DNA of 11,888 nt from CAMDWQ01 sp964543965 (GTDB taxonomy: Bacteria > Omnitrophota > Gorgyraeia > 2-02-FULL-51-18), in contig CAZJAX010000056.1 in the NCBI GenBank assembly GCA_964543965.1, positions 1 through 11,888 of the forward strand, given 5' to 3'. Under the pieces are notes generated by a model. That model saw only the letters and a program-made list of their open reading frames with translations. It searched no databases and was not told the origin of the DNA. Positions 6,816 to 11,888 of this stretch are shown here, piece by piece (the stretch's first letter is position 1; the number at the start of each line of letters is the position of its first letter). The position numbers and the translations under genes are program-made.

Positions 6816-7607
6816 TTATTCGATCGCGTTGGCTGTCACGCGTCCCGCCATGGGGCTGGAGGCGTTGGCGTGCAGTTTTTTTTCCATGCGGCCCGCTTCG
6901 TAGGCCAGGCGTCCCGCACAGACGGCCAGCTTCATCGCTTCAGCCATCTTCACCGGGTCTTTGGCCCCGGCGATCGCCGTATTCATCAGGACTCCGTCGA
7001 CGCCCAGCTCCATCGCTATCGCCGCGTCCGAAGCCGTGCCCACGCCCGCATCGACGATCACGGGTACTTTCACCTTCTCCATCAGAAGCTTGATATTGAG
7101 CTTGTTCTGGATGCCCTGCCCCGATCCGATAGGAGCCGCCAAAGGCATCACGCAGGCCGCTCCGGCGTCTTCGAGGCGCTTGGCCATCACCGGGTCGTCG
7201 GTCGTATAAGGCATCACGACAAAACCTTCTTTCACAAGAATCTCGGTAGCTTCGAGAAGTCCGAGGACGTCCGGCATCAGCGTATGCTCATCGCCGATGA
7301 CTTCGAGCTTCACGAGGTTGGAGAGCCCGGCCGCGCGTCCCAGACGAGCCACGCGCACCGCCTCGTCCCGGGTATAGCAGCCGGCCGTGTTGGGAAGAAG
7401 AATATACTTTTTGGGGTCCACAAAATCAAGCAAAGACTCTTTGGTCCTATCGAGATTGACGCGGCGCACCGCAACGGTCACCATGTCAGCGCCGGAAGCC
7501 TCGAGAGCCTTCTCCATCTGAGAAAACGAGGCATATTTGCCGGTGCCGACGATGAGACGCGACTTGAGGGAAAACGGCCCGATCTTCAGGCCTTCGGAGG
7601 AACTCAT
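6816..7607 (-). CDS. thiG: Thiazole synthase ThiG, 263 aa
   Basis: ThiG is a TIM-barrel enzyme that builds the thiamine thiazole phosphate from 1-deoxyxylulose-5-phosphate, dehydroglycine and ThiS-thiocarboxylate. Evidence: SRLIVGTGKYASF (16-28), the nearly invariant VTVAVRRVN (43-51), LLPNTAGCYTRDEAVR (70-85), then NLVKLEVIGD (97-106) with Schiff-base Lys100 and Glu102. PLAAPIGSGQGIQN (155-168) and VPVIVDAGVGTASDAA with Asp187 (181-196) bind phosphate. The tail AGRMEKKLHANASSP is the usual ThiG ending. Length is standard (about 255-270). Its ATG overlaps the glgC stop as ATGA, so it is coupled to glgC. No TPP riboswitch is possible directly upstream, and none of thiS, thiF, thiH, thiO or thiE is in the window. 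Partners must be elsewhere. Confidence 0.95.
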   Translation of the reverse strand: MSSSEGLKIGPFSLKSRLIVGTGKYASFSQMEKALEASGADMVTVAVRRVNLDRTKESLLDFVDPKKYILLPNTAGCYTRDEAVRVARLGRAAGLSNLVKLEVIGDEHTLMPDVLGLLEATEILVKEGFVVMPYTTDDPVMAKRLEDAGAACVMPLAAPIGSGQGIQNKLNIKLLMEKVKVPVIVDAGVGTASDAAIAMELGVDGVLMNTAIAGAKDPVKMAEAMKLAVCAGRLAYEAGRMEKKLHANASSPMAGRVTANAIE

Positions 7608-8833
7608 GCTGCTTCGACCACCGCCCCCTTTTCGACGACGACGATACCTTTGGGCGTGACATGAAAGCGTTTGCGGTCCAGCTCCTCGTCGTATCCGATC
7701 GTGGCGTTGGGCATGATCCTGGCGTGCTTGTCGATGATCGCGTTCCGGATCTTGGCATAACGGCCGACTTCGACGCTTTCCAGAAGAAGGCTGTTGTCGA
7801 CTTCGGCGTAGCTGTTCACGCGCACGTTCGGCGATAGGATAGAGCGCCGGACGGAGCCTCCGGAGACGATGCAGCCGTCCGCGATCATGGAGTCCAGCGC
7901 CTCGCCCCGGCGGCCGCCGGTCAGCTGGTTGTTGAACACGAATTTCGCAGGCGGATACTGCAGCTGGTGCGTGCGGATAGGCCAGTCGCGGTCATAGAGG
8001 TTGAACTGCGGGCTCACGTTCACGAGATCGATGTTGGCGTCATAATAACCGTCGAGCGTACCCACGTCGCGCCAGTACATAGCTTCTTTGGCCTGCTCGT
8101 CGATAAAATTGTAGGACATGATCTTGCACGAGCCCTTCTGAATCATCTGAGGGATGACGTTCTTGCCGAAATCGTGGGCGCTGTCCTTCTTGGCATCTTC
8201 GATAAGCTCTTCTTCGAGAACTTTGCGGTCAAACACGTAGATACCCATGGAACCGTAGATCTGATCCGGTTTTCCGGGAATAGTCTTGGGCTTCTTGGGT
8301 TTTTCTTCAAATCCGATCACGACGCCCTTATCGTCCGTCTGGATGACGCCGACATAAGGGCTCTCCTCGACCGGCATCGGGACGACCGCGATCGTGAGCG
8401 CGGCGCCGGAAGAGCGGTGGCAGTCGAGCATTTTCTTGTAGTCCATCTTGTAAACATGGTCGCCGGCCAGGATGAGGACCTGGTCTGGATTTTCGATCTC
8501 GATCGAGTAAAGATTCTGGTAGATCGCATCCGCCGTACCCTGATACCAATGCTCGTCGATGCGCTGCTGGGCGGGGACGACGTCGATGTATTCGCCGACT
8601 TCGGCGTTGAGAATGTTCCAGCCCATCCGGATATGGCGCGAAAGCGACATCGACTTGTACTGCACGAGGACGTGGATGCGGCGCAGCCCTGAGTTGATGC
8701 AGTTGGACAGCGTGAAATCAATGATGCGGTAGATGCCGCCGAACGGCACTGCAGGCTTGGCGCGGTCCTTCGTCAGCGGGTAGAGACGCTCACCCTTGCC
8801 GCCGGCCATGACGAAAGTCAGAAGTTTTTTCAT
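7604..8833 (-). CDS. glgC: Glucose-1-phosphate adenylyltransferase (ADP-glucose pyrophosphorylase), 409 aa
   Basis: GlgC makes ADP-glucose from glucose-1-phosphate and ATP, the committed and usually allosterically controlled step of bacterial glycogen synthesis. Motifs: VMAGGKGERLYPLTKDRAKP (8-27) is the nucleotide-binding loop. GIYRIIDFTLSNCINSG (33-49) and VQYKSMSLSRHI (57-68) follow. WYQGTADAIYQN is at 97-108, LAGDHVYKMDY (122-132) carries the catalytic Asp125, and GFEEKP is at 174-179 with SMGIYVF (195-201) and YWRDVGT (253-259). The C-terminal part (about 315-385) has hexapeptide-like beta-helix repeats, as expected. Length fits E. coli GlgC (431) and other bacterial forms. The ATG start gives the canonical N-terminus; the Shine-Dalgarno is poor. 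It is the first gene after the promoter at 8877-8905, and no glycogen synthase or branching enzyme is nearby. Confidence 0.95.
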   Translation of the reverse strand: MKKLLTFVMAGGKGERLYPLTKDRAKPAVPFGGIYRIIDFTLSNCINSGLRRIHVLVQYKSMSLSRHIRMGWNILNAEVGEYIDVVPAQQRIDEHWYQGTADAIYQNLYSIEIENPDQVLILAGDHVYKMDYKKMLDCHRSSGAALTIAVVPMPVEESPYVGVIQTDDKGVVIGFEEKPKKPKTIPGKPDQIYGSMGIYVFDRKVLEEELIEDAKKDSAHDFGKNVIPQMIQKGSCKIMSYNFIDEQAKEAMYWRDVGTLDGYYDANIDLVNVSPQFNLYDRDWPIRTHQLQYPPAKFVFNNQLTGGRRGEALDSMIADGCIVSGGSVRRSILSPNVRVNSYAEVDNSLLLESVEVGRYAKIRNAIIDKHARIMPNATIGYDEELDRKRFHVTPKGIVVVEKGAVVEAA

Positions 8834-8876
8834 ATAAGTGGTTATTTCGGATTAGGTTAGGAAAATAACTATGCCT

Positions 8877-8905
8877 ATTATAGTCCGTCCGTAGAGCTAT
8901 TTCAA
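8877..8905 (-). promoter_or_regulatory. Near-consensus sigma-70 promoter for glgC and downstream genes
   Basis: On the minus strand TTGAAA (8905-8900, 5/6 match) is followed by exactly 17 nt and a perfect TATAAT (8882-8877). Transcription should begin near 8870, giving a 5' leader of about 37 nt before the glgC ATG. The -35 box is the last Leu-Lys codons of the transporter ATPase gene plus the adjoining stop context. No terminator is visible between that gene and the promoter, so read-through may add to glgC expression. Confidence 0.8.
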
Positions 8906-9592
8906 GGAAATCAGGGACTCTGGCGAAAGCTTTCCCTCTTTCATGACGCGCACCTCATCGCTCATGTGGCGGACCGCGCGCTCGTCATGAGATACGAAGA
9001 TCAGGCTGATCCCCCGCTCTTTCTGCAGGCGGACAAGGAGATTCAGGATCTGGATCTTGGTGACGACGTCAAGCGACGACACAGCCTCGTCGCATAGAAG
9101 TAATTTAGGCTCAAGGCTCAGCGCCCGCGCGATGGCGACCCGCTGGCATTCACCCCCCGAGAGTTCGTGCGGATAGCGCCCCAAGAATCGGTCGGAGAGC
9201 CCGACACCCGCAAGGCTTTCGCGGATACGAGCCCGCACCTCATCCTTTCCTTTTTTGCCGGAGATCCGGTAAGGCTCGGATAAAATGCTTTCCACTTTCA
9301 TGCGCGGATCGAGCGATCCTGCGGGATTTTGAAAAATGATCTGAACTTTTTTGCGGAAATCCTTCAAGCGGCGCTCCGGCAAACGGTCGACTCGCTGACC
9401 CTCAAAATAGATCTCTCCGCCGTCGGCGGGCGACAGGCGGACAAGAAGCTTGAGCAGCGTCGACTTGCCAGAGCCGGAGGCTCCGATAATGCCGAGCGTC
9501 TTTCCTTCGGCAAGAGCCAGCGACACGCCGTCAACGGCTTTTACGCGGTCTTTTTTAAAATATTTGGTCAGGCTGCGCGCTTCGATCAGCAT
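8897..9592 (-). CDS. dppF: ABC importer ATPase, peptide/nickel type (DppF/OppF/NikE-like), 231 aa
   Basis: One of two cytoplasmic ATPases powering the importer. From the chosen start: Walker A GASGSGKST (37-45), Q-loop FQNP with Gln88, signature LSGGE (144-148), Walker B LLLCDE (164-169) with catalytic Glu169, D-loop SSLD, H-loop SHD with His202. The pattern QNPAGSLDPRMKV and PHELSGGECQRVAIARAL is typical of DppF/OppF/NikE. The reading frame extends upstream to 9628, but I start at ATG 9592. There GGAG (9601-9598) lies 5 nt upstream, the ATG shares one base with the preceding TGA (TGATG), and the protein begins correctly with MLIEA. It is short: it ends about 25 residues after the H-loop, without the C-terminal oligopeptide (HPY/Cys) extension of true Opp/Dpp ATPases, like NikE. 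The symbol is a family label; the substrate is not known. Confidence 0.88.
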   Translation of the reverse strand: MLIEARSLTKYFKKDRVKAVDGVSLALAEGKTLGIIGASGSGKSTLLKLLVRLSPADGGEIYFEGQRVDRLPERRLKDFRKKVQIIFQNPAGSLDPRMKVESILSEPYRISGKKGKDEVRARIRESLAGVGLSDRFLGRYPHELSGGECQRVAIARALSLEPKLLLCDEAVSSLDVVTKIQILNLLVRLQKERGISLIFVSHDERAVRHMSDEVRVMKEGKLSPESLISLK

Positions 9593-10404
9593 CAGATCTC
9601 CAGAATTGTTTTCGGCGGCACGTCCCAAAAACCGGCGGCGAAAAGTTTTTTCGCATAACCGCCCTGCGGGACGAAGCGTCCGGATTGATTTTCAAGTGTC
9701 TCCTCGAGAAGCCCCGCCTTCATCACGTGGATCCGGTCCGAATATCGGGCAGCGTGAGACATGTCGTGCGTGATGAACAAAACCGTGAACTTCCTCTCTT
9801 TCTGAATCTTCACCAAAAGATCCAGGATTTCAGCCTCTGCATCTGCATCCAGCGCTGTCGTAGGCTCGTCGGCGATGAGGAGCCTGGGATCGGCGATCAA
9901 AGCCATCGCGATCATCGCGCGTTGGCGCATCCCGCCGGAAAGCTCATGCGGATAACTCTGATACACGCGGGGGGCGTCCATCTGTGCAGCGCGCAGCAGA
10001 TCCAAAGCGCGTTTTTTGGCGGCGTGGGGCTCCGCGCCGGCATGCGCGCGGTACGCTTCGGCGATCTGGGATCCGACGCGCAATACGGGATTGAGCGAAG
10101 AAGACGGGTCCTGAAAAACATAGGCGATCTCCCGTCCCCGTATGTCCAGCAGCTCCCTTTCCCCGCACGCCAAAAGGTCGCGGCCGCGCCATAAGACTTT
10201 TCCGGAAAGCCGCGCTGACGGGACAAGCCTTGTCAAAGAAAGCGTCGTGACGCTTTTTCCGGAGCCCGACTCTCCGACGATGGACGTAAAACGGCCCTCT
10301 TCGATCGCCAGACTCACACCTTTCACAGCTTCGATGGTTTTTCCCGGAGCATGCGCGTCCTTAAATGAGGCCTTGAGGTTTATGATCTCCAGGACAGCGC
10401 TCAT
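9592..10404 (-). CDS. dppD: ABC importer ATPase, peptide/nickel type (DppD/OppD/NikD-like), 270 aa
   Basis: The other ATPase of the importer. From the chosen start: MSAVLEIINLKASF, Walker A GESGSGKSV (44-52), Q-loop FQDPSSSLNP with Gln98, signature LSGGM (155-159), Walker B LLIADEPTTALD with Glu180, H-loop THD with His213. FQDPSSSLNP, SYPHELSGGMRQR and ADEPTTALD are hallmarks of the D subunit. The frame is open up to 10500, but ATG 10404 is preferred: AAGGGGG is 5 nt upstream, the start overlaps the permease stop as ATGA, and the earlier residues (DDSFSRIDD...) have no family match. The C-terminus reaches only GGYAKKLFAAGFWD plus a short tail, lacking the Cys-containing region of OppD/DppD (about 330 aa). 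A D/F pair of this size is more like NikD/NikE, so peptide, nickel or another ligand remain possible. Confidence 0.9.
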   Translation of the reverse strand: MSAVLEIINLKASFKDAHAPGKTIEAVKGVSLAIEEGRFTSIVGESGSGKSVTTLSLTRLVPSARLSGKVLWRGRDLLACGERELLDIRGREIAYVFQDPSSSLNPVLRVGSQIAEAYRAHAGAEPHAAKKRALDLLRAAQMDAPRVYQSYPHELSGGMRQRAMIAMALIADPRLLIADEPTTALDADAEAEILDLLVKIQKERKFTVLFITHDMSHAARYSDRIHVMKAGLLEETLENQSGRFVPQGGYAKKLFAAGFWDVPPKTILEI

Positions 10405-11186
10405 CGCTCCCCCCTTATTCTTTCTGCGGCGCGCTCGCCGATAAAATTGACCGACAGCACTGTCAAAAATATCATCGATCCGGGAAAAAGAGTCATCCAC
10501 CAGGCGACGCCGAGAGCGGCCTTGCCGTCCATCAGGATATTGCCCCAGCTCGGCAGCGGCGGCTGGACACCGATCCCCAGAAAGCTTAAACCCGTCTCAA
10601 GAAGGATGGCGGCCGATACGCCTAGGACCGCATGCACGATGGCAGGGCCGACAGCATTCGGGATCAGGTGCTTAAAAATAATGCGGCTGTCCGGCGCGCC
10701 GAAGGCGCGGGCGGCGAGCACGAACTCGCGGTGCTTAAGGCTCAGAACTTCCGCACGCACAAGGCGCGCCGTCCCCATCCACCCCGTCATTCCGATGATG
10801 ACGACGATAGGCGCCACGCCCGGCCCCAGGATAGCGATCACGGCAAGAATGAGAAAAAATACGGGGAAGCAAAGCATGACGTCCGTGAGCCCCATGAGCG
10901 CGCGGTCCGTCAACCCGCCGAAGTATCCGGCAGCAGCGCCGACAGCCAGACCGACCAGAGTCGAGATCAGGACGGCTGCAAACCCTATCCCTACGGACAC
11001 TCGAGTGCCGCAAAGAACGCGGAAAAAAAGATCGCGTCCTAGCGTATCGGTGCCCATCCAGTGGCGCAACGACGGCGCTTCGAGCGCCCGGGCGACGTCG
11101 ATGACCTGCGCTTGCTCGATAAGAAAAAAAGGCGCTGCCAGCGCGGCGAGCAGCACGAAAAATATCCACGCGGCGGCCGCTTTCAC
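10401..11186 (-). CDS. dppC: ABC importer permease, DppC/OppC/NikC family, 261 aa
   Basis: Inner-membrane permease forming half of the translocation channel. HWMGTDTLGRDLFFRVLCGTRVSVGIGF (42-69) is the characteristic N-terminal region of DppC-type permeases. DVMLCFPVFFLILAVIAILGPG (102-123) follows, then the cytoplasmic EAA loop RAEVLSLKHREFVLAARAFGAPDSRIIFKHLIPN (144-177) that contacts the ATPases. LLETGLSFLGIGVQPPLPSWGNIL (195-218) and FPGSMIFLTVLSVNFIGE (234-251) complete the signature. About five to six membrane helices are likely, with the first at residues 5-23. The start is GTG at 11186, overlapping the permease B stop as GTGA, with GAGG 7 nt upstream. Length is somewhat shorter than typical DppC (about 280-300) because the N-terminus is short. 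Symbol is a family label. Confidence 0.9.
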   Translation of the reverse strand: MKAAAAWIFFVLLAALAAPFFLIEQAQVIDVARALEAPSLRHWMGTDTLGRDLFFRVLCGTRVSVGIGFAAVLISTLVGLAVGAAAGYFGGLTDRALMGLTDVMLCFPVFFLILAVIAILGPGVAPIVVIIGMTGWMGTARLVRAEVLSLKHREFVLAARAFGAPDSRIIFKHLIPNAVGPAIVHAVLGVSAAILLETGLSFLGIGVQPPLPSWGNILMDGKAALGVAWWMTLFPGSMIFLTVLSVNFIGERAAERIRGER

Positions 11187-11888
11187 GATCTGACCTCGGC
11201 GCGGATGCGAGGATCGGCCCAGGCGTAGCAGATGTCGGCGATAAAGTTGCCGAGAAGCGTCAGGCAGGCGCCGAGAACGAGGATGCCCATGATCACCGGA
11301 TAATCCCGGGTGAAAACCGAATTGAAAAAAAGCCGCCCCATCCCGGGGATGGAAAAGATCGTCTCGAAGATCACGCTGCCGCCCAAAAGCCCCGGCACTG
11401 AGAGGCCTAGCACCGTGATCACAGGTAAGAGCGCGTTGGGCAGCGCGTGGCCGTAAATGACGCGATTTTCGGGAAGGCCCTTAGCGCGCGCGGTGCGGAT
11501 GTACGGCTTATCCAGCGTCTCGATCATGGATGAGCGGACATAACGGGAGATGCCTGCGATGCCGGTGAACGACGCCGCAGCCATCGGAAGCGCCAAATGC
11601 CGGCAGACATCCGCGATCTTCTCAAATAGCGAAAGCTCCTCATAAAATATCGAATGCAGTCCCGACACCGGAAACCATCCGAGCCGCACGCTGAAAAATG
11701 ACATCAGCAGCAGGCAGAGCCAAAACGTCGGCACCGAGAACCCGGCAAAGACAAGCACCGTCAGAAACCGGTCAGCCCTTCCCCCGCGCTTCACGGCTCC
11801 CAGCACACCGAGCGGGACGCCTATCCCAAGGATCAAGAGCAGCGCCGCGAGGTTCACGCCCGTGACAACCGCGAGGCCCGGCCGGTCG
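11183..11888 (-). CDS. dppB: ABC importer permease, DppB/OppB/NikB family, N-terminus outside window
   Basis: The last 234 residues are visible; the frame is open through position 11888, so the start lies beyond the window. A GTG at 11857 is in frame but is not a credible start: the family normally has about 90-100 residues before this point, and residues upstream of it (DRPGLAVV) fit the usual linker before the LAALLLILGIGVPLGV helix. Later signatures are clear: FSVPTFWLCLLLMSFFSVRLGWFP and the EAA loop YIRTARAKGLPENRVIYGHALPNALLPV (about visible residues 129-156). GGSVIFETIFSIPGMGRLFFNSVFTRDYPVIMG and the ending YAWADPRIR close the pattern. It pairs with the C permease, and the order B-C-D-F is that of dpp, opp and nik operons. 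The substrate-binding protein gene is presumably further right. Confidence 0.92.
   Translation of the reverse strand, partial: DRPGLAVVTGVNLAALLLILGIGVPLGVLGAVKRGGRADRFLTVLVFAGFSVPTFWLCLLLMSFFSVRLGWFPVSGLHSIFYEELSLFEKIADVCRHLALPMAAASFTGIAGISRYVRSSMIETLDKPYIRTARAKGLPENRVIYGHALPNALLPVITVLGLSVPGLLGGSVIFETIFSIPGMGRLFFNSVFTRDYPVIMGILVLGACLTLLGNFIADICYAWADPRIRAEVRS

Noticed and set aside
6808..6842. Possible terminator or attenuator between thiG and leuB
   Set aside because: A 5-bp stem (CGCGT/ACGCG) inside the end of thiG and an 8-T run after its stop are present on the minus strand. They are separated by 9 nt and the loop is 8 nt, so this is not a proper intrinsic terminator.
4949..7093. Plus-strand open frame of 714 codons opposite asd and leuB
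   Set aside because: It is antisense to two clearly real enzymes. Its product is rich in Arg, His, Asp and Val in the way a shadow frame of GC-rich codons is, and it matches no family I know.
9593..9628. Longer start for the F-type ATPase at 9628
   Set aside because: It would overlap the previous gene by 37 nt and add residues without family match. ATG 9592 has a good ribosome site and a TGATG junction.
10405..10500. Longer start for the D-type ATPase at 10500
   Set aside because: It would overlap the permease gene by 100 nt and add 32 residues without family match. ATG 10404 has a strong G-rich ribosome site and an ATGA junction.
1..11888. tRNA, rRNA, CRISPR arrays, insertion sequences, toxin-antitoxin or defence genes
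   Set aside because: Looked for on both strands; no cloverleaf, regular repeat-spacer pattern, transposase or recognisable defence motif was seen.

Overview
The window is a bacterial chromosomal segment with every supportable gene on the minus strand. There is no sign of mobile or phage DNA, RNA genes or a CRISPR array. Genes are packed tightly: several neighbours overlap by 1-8 nt or abut, and GTG and TTG starts occur at coupled junctions. Three features suggest an uncultured Gram-negative-type lineage, most likely Candidatus Omnitrophota or a relative: the short AsmA-like membrane-anchored protein, the signal-peptide N-terminus of a further secreted protein at the left edge, and the thiG-leuB-asd-truA order. 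This placement is from pattern memory only, at moderate confidence; no 16S or marker comparison was possible.

Right part (11888 to 8897): four genes of a peptide/nickel-type ABC importer read leftward. They are permease B (N-terminus outside the window), permease C, ATPase D and ATPase F, joined by 4-, 4- and 1-nt overlaps. The substrate-binding protein would lie beyond the right edge. Both ATPases are short and lack the C-terminal oligopeptide extension, so the substrate could be a peptide, nickel or another small ligand.

Middle (8905 to 3899): a near-consensus sigma-70 promoter overlaps the end of the last transporter gene and should start a new transcription unit. Its first genes are glgC (ADP-glucose synthesis for glycogen), thiG (thiamine thiazole ring), a LeuB-type 3-isopropylmalate dehydrogenase, asd (aspartate semialdehyde dehydrogenase) and truA (tRNA pseudouridine synthase). 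This is core anabolic metabolism with one RNA-modification enzyme. The LeuB has an isopropylmalate-type pocket, but its cofactor loop has the Lys-Tyr pair known from NADP-dependent isocitrate dehydrogenase.

Left-middle (3898 to 692): the same run continues with two polytopic GT-C-type membrane glycosyltransferases (GT87/DUF2029-like, then GT39/ArnT-like) and an AsmA-like single-pass envelope protein. A weak terminator-like hairpin follows.

Left edge (691 to 1): an AT-rich gap of about 309 bp, clearly poorer in GC than its surroundings, carries a good promoter candidate and a perfect inverted repeat. It precedes the first 127 codons of a secreted protein that runs off the window.

The most useful leads are the NADP-type LeuB, the glgC promoter inside the transporter's last codons, the short ABC ATPases, the thiG gene without its partners, and the exported protein with its own AT-rich control region. 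I see nothing that amounts to a clear new defence or mobile system.
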